NCBI RefSeq assembly: GCF_000186865.1
Contig: NW_008705568.1
Span: 521,513 to 585,512, forward strand
Length of the DNA: 64,000 bases
Direction: 5' to 3'
DNA from: Aureococcus anophagefferens
Lineage: Eukaryota > Sar > Pelagophyceae > Pelagomonadales > Pelagomonadaceae
Of this stretch, positions 9,946 through 21,297 are shown piece by piece. The notes beneath the pieces were generated by a model. The model worked only from the letters and a program-made list of their open reading frames with translations. It was not told where the DNA came from and did no database searches. Within the stretch, counting starts at the first letter, position 1, and the number at the start of each line of letters is the position of its first letter. Both the position numbers and the translations under genes were made by a program.

Positions 9946-11064
9946 ATGATGCGCAGCAGCGCCGCAGTGCAGGACTGCCTCGCCGTCGCCGCCGCCGGCG
10001 CGTTGATCGGCTTCTACCTGGGCTACCGCCGGCGCGCGCGGCGCGACGCCGCGGACGCCAGCGAACAAGAGCAACAACCGGACTACGGCGACCCCGACGC
10101 CTGGTACGCGCACTACATCCTCAAGGACGGCGACCGCTGGGCGCCGCCGACCTACGTCGACGAGCAGGACCGCGCGGCGGCCGACGCCTTCTTCGTCCAC
10201 GGCACGACGGCGCTGCGGGGGCTCGGCAACGCGTCCGTCGAAGAAGGCGAGGGCGCGGCGTACGCGGCGTGGAAGATCGCGCGCCAGACGAGCTGCTTCA
10301 CGCACCGCTGCCGCGTCTTCGCGCCCAAGTACCGCCAGGCGCGCGTGGCCAACTACCACTGCTTCGAGGGCCACGCGGCGCCCGACGGCCCCCGGCTCCC
10401 CGGCTACCAGGGCCGGCTCTTCTCGGAGCCGTGCGGCGAGGCGGCCTTCGACGTCGCCTTCGCCGACGTCGCCGCGGCCCTCGAGCTCTTCCTGACGAAG
10501 CACCGGCGGCCCGGCCGGCCCTGGATCCTGGCGGGCCACAGCCAGGGCGCGGGGCACGTCACGCGCTGGCTGAACGAGCGGAGCGATCGGTTCCCGGCGG
10601 AGATGGCGGACCTGGTCGTCGCGCTGCCCCTGGGCATCCAGCACGGGGCCGACAGCCTGCCGCCGGGCCTGCGCTTCGCCGGCGGCCCCCGCGACTTCGG
10701 CGTCGTCCTCGTCTGGAATTCCGTCTCGGAGGGCCGCGCGGACACGTACGCCGCGGGCCGAAGACGCTTCGGCTACGTGGCGAACGCGGCCGTGACGAGG
10801 TTGGCGCCCTTCTCCATGAACCCGCTGACGCTCTGCGGCGGCCGCCAGGGCGGCCTCGGCGTCGACGGCAACGTCCGCGCGGCGTGCGTGAAGTCCGCGG
10901 CCGTCGAGGGCGGCGTCACCATCGCGACGGCCGGTGCCGACGACTTCGGCGCCCTCTTCCCGAGCGCCGACGGCGACCTCCACGCCTACGACTTCGAGCT
11001 CTGGTGGCTCAACCTCCGGACGACCGTCGCGCTCCGCCTCGACGCGTGGCTCGCGGCGCGGTAA
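9946..11064 (+). CDS. DUF3089 family alpha/beta hydrolase, membrane-anchored
   Basis: A 372-residue protein with an N-terminal hydrophobic segment (~residues 9-25, LAVAAAGALIGFYLGY) and a lumenal or extracellular catalytic part. Family features: DAFFVHGTTALRG, RVFAPKYRQARV, the nucleophile elbow AGHSQGAG (~196-203) and a C-terminal YDFELWWLNLR. DUF3089 proteins are predicted lipases/esterases of unknown substrate. Ser in GHSQG is the presumed nucleophile. The ATG at 9946 is followed by a second ATG and is the first in frame after the divergent promoter. Only 6 bp separate its stop from that of the next gene. Confidence 0.8.
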   Translation: MMRSSAAVQDCLAVAAAGALIGFYLGYRRRARRDAADASEQEQQPDYGDPDAWYAHYILKDGDRWAPPTYVDEQDRAAADAFFVHGTTALRGLGNASVEEGEGAAYAAWKIARQTSCFTHRCRVFAPKYRQARVANYHCFEGHAAPDGPRLPGYQGRLFSEPCGEAAFDVAFADVAAALELFLTKHRRPGRPWILAGHSQGAGHVTRWLNERSDRFPAEMADLVVALPLGIQHGADSLPPGLRFAGGPRDFGVVLVWNSVSEGRADTYAAGRRRFGYVANAAVTRLAPFSMNPLTLCGGRQGGLGVDGNVRAACVKSAAVEGGVTIATAGADDFGALFPSADGDLHAYDFELWWLNLRTTVALRLDAWLAAR

Positions 11065-11070
11065 CTTCGC

Positions 11071-14000
11071 TTAGACGACGCGCGCGCCGTCCCTCGGCGT
11101 CGACAGCTGGAGCTCGACGGAGGTCGACGATGACAGGGTCCGCGCCTTGAAGAGCTTGCCGAGGAACGCGGGCTTCCGGTGGAGCCGCGTGAAGAGCGAC
11201 GCGCCGAGGCTCCCGGCCCGCGGCGCCGCGTCCGGCGCGGCGGCGGCGTGGGCCCGGAGCGCCGCCGCGGCCTCCGGAGGCAGCGCGGCGGCCGCGGCGG
11301 CCGCGTCCTTCTCCGCGGCGTCGAGGAGGCGGTTCAGCGCGCGCGCGCGCGCGACGACGCGCTCCGCGACCCCGCGGTTCGTCGCCCGCGCCGTGAGCTG
11401 CGTCAGGAGCACGTGGAGCCCGCAGGCGAGCGCGATGAGCGGCACGCCCCGGTGCACGGAGACGCCCAGCGACACGCAGTCGACGCCCGCGCCCTCGAAC
11501 GCGCGCCCGAGGAACGCGGCGAAGTAGGCGCCGAGGTCCCCGCAGGCCGCGTCGTCGGCGACCTCGGCGACGTAGGGCAACTGGGACCAGATCGCGAGCA
11601 AAGTAACTAAAAAAACGTCGAGCGCGGCCCAGCCGTGGAGCGCGTTCGCGATGATCGCTAGAACTTGCTGCTTTTTGGCGCCGAGGGGCACGGCCCAGAG
11701 TACGGCCAGCACGACGCCGTGCACCATGGGCACAAGCACGGCCAAAAACACGGTCGTCGCGGCGAGGAACTCGATCAGTTCGTCGCCGACCGGCTCGACG
11801 CGCCTCAGCCGCAAGGGAAAATCGATCAGCGCGTAGGTCCGCGCGAGCGACTCGCCGGACACGTCGAAGCCCAGGGCCCAGCCCGCGACGCCGCCGACGC
11901 GGAGCGACACGGCGTCGAGCTCCAGCGCCCCGGCGGCGAGCGCCGCGGACGCCAGCGCGAGCGGCGCGACGAGCGGCTGCCAGCGCCGCGGCGGATAGCC
12001 CTTGAACGGGTGCGCCGCCAGCGCCCGCGGCCCGAAGCTCTCGTCCCGGGTCGTCCGGCAGTAACGCGCGCGCCGCGGCGGCGTAGTGGGCCTCGAGCGC
12101 GTCGACCGCCGCGCGCCGCGTCGGCGTCGCCGCGCGCGCGGCCGCGTCCCTCCCGTGCGCGCGGCGGTGCGCGTACAACAGGAGCTGGTTCGCGGCCATG
12201 GACGCGAGCGTCGCGCCGACGTAGCAATAAATACCCGCGAGCGGCGCCGCCCAGGCCTCGACGCGGACACCGCTCGGCGCGTCGCGGCCGACGCCCGTCA
12301 GCTGCAGTTCGTAGACGACGTGGAACGCGACGACGACAACAACAATGGCGAACACAAACACCAATTTCCAGCGGCTCAGGCTCTCCACGGTCAGCAGGAT
12401 GGCCTCGCGGGCCGCGGGCCTCAAGGCGCACGCGAAGGCCGCGAGGAAGAGCAAAATCTCCGCCACGGGGAACGCGAAGCACAGCAGCGTCGCCGCCACG
12501 GCGCCGCCCGCGTCGCCGGAGCGCCAGACCTCGCGGATGATGCCGAAGAAGGAGTAGCTCGTCGCCGGCGTGAGCCACTGGCGCACGGACGAGCGCTCCA
12601 GCGTGAGGACGAGCTTCACGACGGCCGTGACGGACTCGTGGACGTTCGCGAGGACGAAGAGGACGATCGTCAATACACAAAGCACCAGATCGCCAGCTTC
12701 GCCGCCGCCGGCACGTCCGCTTCGAAACAGAGGCGCGCCGCCGCCTTCGTGGCGTTCTTCTCGGCGCCGCCGCCGGCCTTCCAGACGCCCGCGTCCCAGA
12801 CGCCGTCGAGCGTCGCGTTCCGCTCGCGCCCGACGAAGCGCCGCCGCGCGTCGCGCGTGTAGCGCTCGCCCCGGGCGCCGACGGCGCTCACGCCGACGCC
12901 CAGGAGCAGGCCGAGCAGCGCGAGCAGCTCGACGACCTGCGTCTCCCGCGCGGACAGAGCGCCCGCGTCGTCGACTTCCGTCAGCGATTCCTCCACGGGC
13001 GACGGCCCGCGCGCGTCCGCTTCGTCGGCGACGCGCCATCGGTCCGCCCAGGGGCCGCAGGCGGCGTCGCGCCGCGCCGGGAGCTCGTCCCGGAGGGCGT
13101 CGTTGGCCTCGTAGACGACCTCGGCGAGGACGTTCGCGCCGTCGACGTTCTCGCCCACGTAGCCCCGGACGGCGAGGTAGATCGCCTCGACGAGCTCCCC
13201 GAGCCCCGCGACGTCGCTCCGCGCGTCGACGCGCACGTCCGCGGCCGCGGCGGCGAGCCGGAGCCCTACGCCGCCGACGCCCGAGAGCACGGCGCACGCG
13301 GAGCGGTCCGCGAGCTCCCGCGCCGCGGCGGCGGCGTCGTCGACGTCGTCGTCGTCGTTGCCGTGGGGCGAGAACAGGCCGTTCAGGCCGAGGTCGTCGC
13401 CGACGCTCAGCGCCGCGTAGGCGTCCGCGTCGACATAGGCGTCGACGCCCGCGCCGCGCAAAGACGCGGACGCGACGGTGACGTTGACGTCCAGCGCCGC
13501 GTCCCCGAGGGACGTGGCGATGTCGAGGGCGACGCCGGCGACGAGCACGGGCGCGCCCGCGACCGCGACATCGACGAGCAGGGGCAGCGACCGCTCGTCG
13601 TTTTTCTGCTCCGCGCGGACGGTGAGTTCGAGCGCCCCCGGCGGACCCGTCCGCGCGAACGCGCGCGCCACGGCCAGCGACCGCAGGAAGTCGAAGCCCT
13701 CGACGTAGTCCTCGGCGGCGACGTCGACGGACGCGACGTCCGCGGCCGTGACGACGAGCGGGTCCTTTGTCAGCGCGCTCGCTTTCACAGATCGCTCCGC
13801 GCCGTCCGCGCGGCCCGCGAGGTCGGCCAGCGACGTTTCGTTCCAGTCGAGCCAGACCGAGGAGCCGTTGGCCGGCGCGGGGCAGGCGCCGGAGTCCGCG
13901 GCGTCGCGGACCCGCGCCGTCGCGTCGTCGGCCGCGGCGCGGACGTCGTCCGCCAGGGCTCCGAGGCCGGCGTCCGACGCGTAGATGGGACCGCCCGGCG

Positions 14001-15537
14001 GCCAGCGGTCGAGGCCGTCGACGAGGCGCTTCGCGAGGGCGAAGGGCTGGTCCGCCCGGCTCAGGAAGCCGACGGCGCCCTCGAGCATCGCGGCGACGTA
14101 GTGCGCGAGCGTGCCCGCTTCCGCGCTCACGGAGTCGACGAAGAGCTCGAGCGACGTCGCGTTGACGTGCGCCGCCGTGAGCACGGGCGTCGCGACGGCG
14201 CCCGGGTGGGCCGCGACCTCGGCCGCGACGCAGCCCGAGGCGAGGAGGTCGCCCAGGGACGTGTCCGCGAGGAAGTCGCGCAGGTCTCTGGGTCGAATCC
14301 CGACGTGGACCGTCGCGCCGAGGCCGAGGCCCACGAGCGACACGCTCGAGTTCAACGTCAGGGCCACCTCGGGCGCGGAGAGCGTCGTCTCGCTCAGCGT
14401 CGTGAGGCCGTCCTCGCTCTTGGCCACGACGCCCGCGTGTCCCGAGACCGCGGAGAAGACGACTCTCGCGCTCGCCGTCGCGTCCAATACCGCCTCCCTC
14501 GGCAGCTGGAGCCAGAAGCGCACGCCCGCGCCGCCGTCGGCCGTCGCGCCGAGGTGGAACTGGGACTTGGCGAAGTCGGCCCACGCGACGCCCCGCGGGG
14601 AGACGACCAGCTCCTTGAGATCCACGGACACGTTGACGCCCGCGCGCTCGAGATCCGCCGCGGACGACGTCGCCAGCGCACCCAGGTTCCGGAACGTCGC
14701 GGCGGTGCCGTCGAAGAAGGGCTGCGACCGCTGGGCGTCGAAGAGCTCCCAGAGCGCGTCGCCGCCCCGGTCGTAGGCGGCGGCCGCGGCCGCGCTCCCG
14801 GGCCCCGCGCCGCCGCGCGCCAGCGCGACCCAGTCGACGAAGCTCGGGTCGTCGTCGACGGCTAGCGTCGTCGCCACGATCGACATGGGCGCGCCGCCGC
14901 CCGTCGTCTCGTTCAAAAACGCCACGACGGCCTCGTCCAGCGGGACGGCCGCCTCGTGCTCCTGGGCGACGACGATGGCGCAGGCGACCTCCTCCATCGT
15001 GTCCTCGATGTGGGGCACGAAGTTCTCGATGGAGCCCGTGGGCAGCGAGCTGCCGCCGAGCTCCACACCGTCCAAAGCGACGTTCGCCTCGCAGCCGACG
15101 ACGGTGACGGTTTCGAAGAGGCCGCCGGACCCGACGTCGCCCTCGACCTGGATCACTAGATTCGACCCCTCCACGGCGGCCTGGAGCTCGCCGTCGCCCC
15201 GGAGCGTGCCCAGGCCCGTCTTGTACTTCCAGTCGTATTCGCCGGAGCACGTCGCCGACACGCCCCGGACGCGAACGGACGCGACGCCGGGGCCGTCGTT
15301 GGACCAGCTCAGCGTCTCGAAGCCGAGGTCCGTGCAGACTAACGTGTCGACGTCGAACTCGACGCCGGAGATCTTGTCGTCGTAAAAGTCGTCGATGACG
15401 AGCGTGAGCGAGGCGACGTAGCTCACGAGGTCCGGCGCGACCGGTAGGGACGCCGCCGCGGGCTCGGGCTGCAGCAATAAGAGGAGCGGCAGCAGCGCCC
15501 AGGTCTTATGCGGGAGCAGCATGAGGAGGAGGAGCAT
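11071..15537 (-). CDS. Very large secreted/membrane protein with C-terminal paraquat-inducible protein A-like (PqiA) region; two compensating frame breaks
   Basis: The start ATG (15537) opens a leucine-rich signal peptide. About 950 residues of extracytoplasmic Asp/Ala/Val-rich sequence follow, then a polytopic membrane part. In that part, SYSFFGIIREVWRSGD and ESLSRWKLVFVFAIVV match the PqiA pattern (S-I-x-x-W-x-x-G, then K-W-x-x-D-V-F), repeated later as NALHGWAALDVFLVTLL. The frame shifts near 12670-12680, where the first frame hits a stop, and shifts back near 12046-12050; the two cancel, so start and stop share one frame. Each side is clearly coding, so these are one-base indels, real or from assembly. 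PqiA proteins in bacteria act in envelope lipid traffic; here the large ectodomain is unrecognised. Confidence 0.65.
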
Positions 15538-15891
15538 GGGCCGTCACACCGAGGCTGCCCGAGCCATCCCGCGCTCGAACCACAGAAACAATCTTCAAGG
15601 TGGCGCAACGTCGGCCTCAAGCGTTCAAGTTAAGGTTTTTGAGACGCCGCGCCGTCGCGGGCGGGGATTTAGTCTGCGGTGTCGGCGGACGTCCTGTCGT
15701 CGAGGGGGCGTCGTCGAGGCCGTCGAGGCCCGCGCCCGAGTCGAGCGCGCGCGCCGCGGCCGCGATAAACGCGGCGTCGACTCCGCGTCGGACTGCGGGA
15801 CGCGCGAAAGCAGCGACCCCGAACTCCCCCCGCGCCGACGTTCCGAATGTGCGCAAGGCGGTGGTTAAGGTGGGTCGAACGGGGGGAACGC
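15538..15891. other. Spacer between eL43 and the PqiA-like gene
   Basis: These 354 bp hold the 3' flank of the eL43 gene and the promoter and 5' UTR of the PqiA-like gene, both on the minus strand. The sequence is GC-rich with an AT-richer patch near 15590-15645. No gene or clear motif is seen. Confidence 0.5.
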
Positions 15892-16176
15892 CTATGCCTG
15901 CGCCTCGATGAGCTTGCGCATGCGGCCGATGGTCGTCTTCGCCGTGACCGCCGGGGGCGTGTTGAGCATGTAGGCGCCGCCGGCGATGACCTTCTTGCAG
16001 GAGCGGCACTTCCAGATGCCCGTCGACTGGCGCTTCACGGAGTCCTTGCCGCAGAAGACGCAGTTGTACTTGCTGTGCTGCGACACCTCCATCTTCTTGA
16101 TGTTCTTACGGATCGAGGCACCGTACCGGATGCCGTACTTGCCGCAGATCCCGACCTTCTTCGTGCGCTTGCCCAT
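15892..16176 (-). CDS. RPL37A: Cytosolic large-subunit ribosomal protein eL43 (L37a)
   Basis: A 94-residue protein beginning [20 protein letters not shown], with the zinc ribbon of eL43: C-x-x-C (NCVFCGK) and C-x-x-C (WKCRSCKK), then the conserved [14 protein letters not shown]. Length and sequence match the eukaryotic family, which binds 28S rRNA in the 60S subunit. The ATG at 16176 is chosen by homology. Just upstream (minus strand) is a C-rich tract ending GCAG followed by TTCAAG, a likely 3' splice site of a 5' UTR intron, which would explain the open frame further upstream. Confidence 0.95.
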   Translation of the reverse strand: MGKRTKKVGICGKYGIRYGASIRKNIKKMEVSQHSKYNCVFCGKDSVKRQSTGIWKCRSCKKVIAGGAYMLNTPPAVTAKTTIGRMRKLIEAQA

Positions 16177-16735
16177 CTTGAACTGCGGGGGGGCGGCGGG
16201 TGAGGGGGCGCGCGCGGCGCGGGGGTCGGGGAGGCGGGCGTTCGAGCGAGCGCGTCGGGGCGGCGCGCGGCCAGTGGGGGCGGCGGATCGCGGCGTCCGC
16301 GGCTCAGCGGTGGCACACAGTCGTGGAGACCGACACGAGCGTTGAGACGCGCGGCCGCGGTGGCGCGGCGCACGTCTCGGCCCGCGAGCGGCGAGACAGC
16401 CGCTGCGGCGATTTTCGACCGCCGGACGTGTCGTCACGCGGTCTTCGATCAACCACAGCGTCCACCGTCGACACCAGCCCTCCCACGACGTCGCGCACAG
16501 CCGGAAGATCTCTCAGGGGTAGATGGGAGGGCGATCAGGGGCGGCGCTCATCACCTTGCTCGCCCGACGATCAGCGACGGATGAGACGGACACAAGATCC
16601 TACCTGTAGCTTAGGCTAGGCCGCTCGGAGAGCATCCATGGCCGCTCTCCCTGTAGACCACAGTGAGCGCGTCTCTGCCGCGTGAGCAACCTCGTCGTAC
16701 CTATTCCTCAAAGCTGTAGCAGCGACAACACATCC
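16177..16735. promoter_or_regulatory. Divergent intergenic region between eL43 and an unknown gene
   Basis: This 559-bp region separates the start codons of eL43 (minus) and the 584-residue gene (plus). It probably carries both promoters and the eL43 5' UTR intron (acceptor near 16183). It contains no convincing reading frame and I see no TATA box at a telling distance. Confidence 0.5.
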
Positions 16736-18490
16736 ATGGTCCAGACGCGCGCGCGCATCGCGGCGAAGCGCTGCCTGGGCAACCTGTTTCCTGTTCTGCC
16801 GCACCAGCTCGTGAATGACATCTTCTCGTACGCGTCGGACGACGGCCCGCGGGTCATGGGTGAGAAGACGCACATGCGCATCGCAATCCAGCAGCACGAC
16901 GACATCATGCGCGAGCGCGACGATTTGTTCCGCGACAACGAGCGGCTCGACGCGCTCCTTGTCGTGGCGGGCATGTCGCAGCTGCGCGGCGTCTCGAAGG
17001 CGTTCCGCGCCACCGTCGACGAGATCGCGAAGCACGAGCACCTCGCGAGCGTCGGGTTTCCGCCCGCGGACGCGACGACGCCCGTCGTGTCCGTCAAGGA
17101 CTACGTCTGGGACAATCTCGAGTGGATCCTGGACCGCTACTGCGAACCGCGCCGCGGCGACTCTCGGTCGCGTAGCGAGCTCGGAGCCGCCGCCGACGCC
17201 ATATCAGCGGCGGTCGCGGTCGAAGGCGGCAGTTGGCTCGATCGCGCCAAATTCGACGCGTGGTTCGACGACGGCGAGGAGCTGGACCCCCGCGCGGCCG
17301 GCGGCTTCCCGTTCCTCGACGAGCACAAGGGCGCGGACCCGTGGGCCCACCGGACGGGCATTCGGAACACCGTCCGCCGCCAGCCCCAGCGCTTCCGCAA
17401 GCGCATCCCGTGCATGACCCCGGTGATGCCGGGGAAGAGCCCCTGGAGCTTGCGGCGCGGATCCAGCCGCTCCAGCCGGTGGCGCGCGCTCGCGGATCGC
17501 GCGCGTGCGATCGTCGCGTATCGGTCGGCGACGATCCTGTACGGGACCAACTACTACGACTCAACTCGACCAGCACTCAGGAGGTTCGTTAGCACGCGCG
17601 CGACCAACTTCGCCAAGTCGCTCTCGCGGACGTTCTTTCGCCGGGCGTCGTCCGTACCCTGGCCCGTCGACGCGTGGCACGTCGCCATCGTCTGTCCGCG
17701 CGGGGGGTTCTTCCACTACCCGGTCGATACCGCCGGCGCGCGGTGCGCGGCCCTCCGCGACTTCGCGCTGTCGCTGGTCCCGCCCGAGTCCGCGGCCGAG
17801 ATCCGCGCGCTGCCGTCCGAGCGGGTGCGGCGCGTCGACCTCTTCGGCCGGGAGTTGGAGGATTACCAGTTTGACGGCGTCGCCCCGGGGGACCGGCCCG
17901 AGCGCGTCATCGAGGCGTTCTGCGCCTTCTCCTTCCGGCCCGACCACGACGACGTGGAAGAAGCCAAGCAACGGAAGCTCGAGCGGGGAGCGACCCGGCG
18001 CGGAGGCTACGCGGTGCGCGCCGCCGACTTCCGCGAGCCGGACGGCGGGTCCGACATGGACGTGTATGGCTGGGAGAGCCACTGGAGCGAGAAGGATTCG
18101 GAGGACCCGGACTTCGACCCGCACCCCCCGGAGGGCGAGCGATCGTTCGTCCAGTACTGGACCCCCAGCGGCGGCCCTCCCTTCGCTCGCTTCACCGAGG
18201 GCCACTACCCTCCGGACGAACAAGTGGATTTCGAGTCGGACAACGAGGAGGATTACGTCGATTACTCGTCGTTCCTGGATCCTCTACCCGCCGCGCCCAT
18301 CGTCCTCGACGAGGTCCTCTTCGACTTCGTAGCTGGAACCGTCGAGCTCCGATTTCAATTTGCCGACAATCGCGTGCTCGAATCGAGTAGAAAGCTGCAG
18401 CTTCGAGTCCGCGGGACGATCCCGCTCCTGTACTCTCGCGCTCGCTACCGTCGTCGCGGCGGACAGTCCGACAGTTCGGACTCCGAGTAA
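16736..18490 (+). CDS. Unknown acidic protein with a possible F-box-like N-terminus
   Basis: The 584-residue frame from ATG 16736 starts with a basic segment (MVQTRARIAAKR) and then FPVLPHQLVNDIFSYASDD, which has the spacing of an F-box-like helix but is not decisive. The middle is unremarkable globular sequence (for example FFRRASSVPWPVDAWHVA). The C-terminal third is strongly acidic, with many Asp/Glu runs, and the protein ends SDSSDSE. I do not recognise a family. It may be a lineage-specific substrate-recognition protein if the F-box is real. Confidence 0.5.
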   Translation: MVQTRARIAAKRCLGNLFPVLPHQLVNDIFSYASDDGPRVMGEKTHMRIAIQQHDDIMRERDDLFRDNERLDALLVVAGMSQLRGVSKAFRATVDEIAKHEHLASVGFPPADATTPVVSVKDYVWDNLEWILDRYCEPRRGDSRSRSELGAAADAISAAVAVEGGSWLDRAKFDAWFDDGEELDPRAAGGFPFLDEHKGADPWAHRTGIRNTVRRQPQRFRKRIPCMTPVMPGKSPWSLRRGSSRSSRWRALADRARAIVAYRSATILYGTNYYDSTRPALRRFVSTRATNFAKSLSRTFFRRASSVPWPVDAWHVAIVCPRGGFFHYPVDTAGARCAALRDFALSLVPPESAAEIRALPSERVRRVDLFGRELEDYQFDGVAPGDRPERVIEAFCAFSFRPDHDDVEEAKQRKLERGATRRGGYAVRAADFREPDGGSDMDVYGWESHWSEKDSEDPDFDPHPPEGERSFVQYWTPSGGPPFARFTEGHYPPDEQVDFESDNEEDYVDYSSFLDPLPAAPIVLDEVLFDFVAGTVELRFQFADNRVLESSRKLQLRVRGTIPLLYSRARYRRRGGQSDSSDSE

Positions 18491-18621
18491 AGTCTCCTCG
18501 CGTAGACGCGCGCCGCTAGCGCACACCGCCGGGCAGCGATCGCGACAAGTATCGCGACGGACCGTGAGCCTACCGTGACCGTGACCCCCGGCCAACGCAA
18601 AACTGCACACAAAAACCCACG

Positions 18622-21070
18622 ATGATACCGAGCATCGGTTGCCAGCGCCCCCCGGCGCCGTCGGTGGCCATGTCGTCGCGCATGGCCTTCAGCCCCGACG
18701 GGAGCGGCATGGCCTACTATTTGAGCGGGCGCGTGGCGGCCTGCGTGTCGGAGGTCAACGACTACAGCAGCCGCTTCTATTTCTACGACGACGACCGCAA
18801 GGGCACGCTGCTCTGCGCCGTCGACGAGCACGCCGTGGGCTTCGCCATCGGGGACGACGGGGCGCGGCTCGTGCTCAACAAGACCAAGGGCATGCTCAGC
18901 GACGGCGACGGGACCATCACCCACGAGTGGAAGTGGGCGCGCGGCGCGCAGCGCGCGGGCAGGCCGCCGCCGCGCGTCGAGATCCGACTGAACGACTCCA
19001 TGACCTTCGTCTTCACGGGCCGGACGGAGATGGAGGTGAAGTTGCGGTTCGCCGACGGCGACGCGTCGCGGGGCGGCGGGCGGCGGGGCGGCGGCGGCGA
19101 CGCGGGTTTGGCGCGCGACTTCGACGTCGGGCACAAGACGAAAAGGACAGACACGTACCTGGACCACGCGACGCGGGGCCTCGCGGGCGCTCTGGACCCG
19201 CAGATCGACCGCATCTCCCTGAGCGACCGCGTCACGGCCGTCGGCGAGGCCGCCGCCGCGGACCGCAACCGGCTCCACCCGAAGTCGTCCGCGTTGGCGA
19301 ACGCGGGCGCGCGCGCGGTCGTCGCGGGCCTCGAGCGCGACTTCGACACCTACGACGCGGACCACACGGCGCCCCGCGAGTTCCCGACGGGCTGGCGGAG
19401 CGACGCGCTGGCGCGCACGAAGGACGAGGTGCCGCGGCTCGCGCCCACGGGCGACGAGCTGTGTGGAAACCAACCACTGGTTTGGGTGGTCCTGACCAAA
19501 CTTCAGAATTCTCTAGCTCGGTCAAATCGAAGTCGATTCGGCTGATTTTTGGACGGATCGATCGCTCTCGTCGAGTTCTCGAAGCCCAGCCGAAGATCTT
19601 GCGTCGAAGCATTCGAATACGCTAATATTGAAGTCGGGTTGAAGATTTGATTTCCACACAGGCGACGAGACGGGGCCGACGCCCGGTCTGGGATCGACGA
19701 TCTACACGGGCAAGCTCAAGGGCCCCGAGGACGACGAGCCCAAGAAACCGCCGGCGGAGGCGGGCCCGCCGCCCCACTGGAGCCTCAACGCTCTGGAGAT
19801 GCGCCAGGCGCTGATGGAGCAGAATCCCTTGTTGGAGCGGTCGTCGATCCTGTGCGACGCGTCGGGCCGCTACGCGGAGGACATCGTCGTGCCCGGCGGC
19901 GTCGTCACGGCGACGAACCCCACGGGCAAGCGCGAATCGGGCCGCGAGACGCTCCAGGTCGTCGACCCGCGGGACCTGGCCACCTTCGTCGACGAGCGGT
20001 GCTCGCCGACGCAGCTCGTCTGCGTCGCGTGCGTGCGCCAGGACGACCGCGTCTGCCGCAAGGCCGAGGCCGTCGCCGAGAGCGTCTGGGGCGCCATCCT
20101 GCGGGGCGACGCGGGTCTGCCCGGCGACGACGGGGCGAACGCGTCGGAGGCGGATCTGAAGTACCGGGTCGCCAAGGTCGAGATGTCCGCGAACCGCGAC
20201 GTCGCGGAGCGCTACGGCGTCCGCGCCCTGCCGACCTTCCTCATGTTCTACGGCGGCCAGCTGGTCTACCGGGGCCAGCTCGGCGGCGAGGCCATCCGCG
20301 TCGCGCGGGAGTTCAAGCCCTACAGCGTGTTGTACGTCGAGCCGAACTTCAAGGACCAGATCTGGTCCGAGAAGATGCTCAAGAAGCAGCGCTTCTCCTG
20401 GGAGCTCTGCATGAACGCGTCCGAGGCGACGCAGCGCAAGCAGCAGCTCGACCGCCGGGCCATCGACGGCGGCGCGGCCGGGAGTCAACGAGGCTACGAC
20501 GTCGTGCTCGTGTCGTCCGCGTGCCCGCCGGAGGAGTGCGGCGCGCTGGAGCGGCTCTTCAAGCGCGCGGCGGGGCCCGCGGGGAGCGGCAAGGACGTGC
20601 TGGTCTGCGGGCTGGCGGCGCTGTCGGGCGACGCGGGCGCGGACGCGCTGACCGTCGCGTCGTGGGTCGGCAAGCGGCGGGGCGTGACGCCGGACGTCGA
20701 CGTGCTGCTGCCGCCGGCGCTGGCGGCCATCGCCGACGTGGCCATCACGAAGCCGCTCAAGGCGAACGCGCTCGAGGACCTCGTGGACTTCCTCGAGTCG
20801 CGCGCGGCGGCCGCGAGCCGCGCGGAAGCGGGGTTGCCCCCGGCGGACGGCGTCCACAAGGGCCTCACCAAGGCCGCGCTCGTCAAGCAGCTCTGGGAGT
20901 CGCTCAAGGCCGGCCAGCGCGGCGCCTTCCTCCCGGACCTGAAGGCGCTCCGCGGGGGCAAGAAGCCGAAGAAGATCCCCTTGGCGCCGCCGATCAAGCG
21001 CAAGGTCGTCTTCCCGCCGCCGCCCCACGACGTCACCATCGAGTCCCTCATCGAGTCGAAGATGGAGTAA
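18622..21070 (+). CDS. FAM194 (ERICH6-like) domain fused to thioredoxin-like domain(s); one introner intron
   Basis: Exons are 18622-19450 and 19662-21070, giving 745 residues. The N-terminal domain (~15-135) has the FAM194 pattern: GMAYYLSGRVAACVS, GKTKGML-like turns, ITHEWKWARGAQ and a final LNDSMTFVFTG. Residues ~376-490 look like thioredoxin (AERYGVRALPTFLMFYGGQL) with the catalytic region replaced by CVACVRQ, so redox activity is doubtful. A second thioredoxin-like fold may follow (~510-640). FAM194 proteins are linked to cilia and testis in animals. The intron is an introner-type insertion with an 8-bp target duplication; its removal joins TGDE to TGPTPG in frame. Confidence 0.7.
19451..19661 (+). 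mobile_element. Introner-type intron, family B (203-bp element plus 8-bp target duplication)
   Basis: The intron is 211 bp and starts with GCGACGAG (19451-19458); the same 8 bases start the next exon (19662-19669). The inserted element (19459-19661) has perfect 11-bp terminal inverted repeats, CTGTGTGGAAA and TTTCCACACAG. The donor is GC, supplied by the target duplication; the acceptor CAG is the end of the element. Splicing removes the element plus one copy of the target and restores the original frame. The core GGCTGATTTTTGGACG is shared with family A. Confidence 0.9.
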
Positions 21071-21297
21071 CGCGTCGGCGGCTGTGTGTACTTTGGGGCG
21101 GCGCGCGGCGGCGGTGGCATACGGAGCCTACGGAGGCCTCGCGGGCGCGGCGCGCCGCCGGCCGCCAGGCGCGCGCGCGCGCGCGAAGCGGCTGCGGGCG
21201 CGAAGTACCTCCCGTCCGCCGCCGGCGCGCGCGGCAGCTTCAAATCGCCCGGCGATCGGCGTCACACCGCTCTTGGCGCGCCGCAAACATCGCAGCC

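Noticed and set aside
9051..11150. A long plus-strand frame spanning the splicing-factor gene and the DUF3089 gene.
   Set aside because: It runs antisense through a clear RRM protein and out of frame through the DUF3089 protein; its own sequence is Arg-rich and featureless.
14285..14305. GGGTCGAATCCCGAC resembles a tRNA B box.
   Set aside because: It lies inside the coding frame of the PqiA-like gene (HVGIRPRDL) and no A box, acceptor stem or cloverleaf can be built around it.
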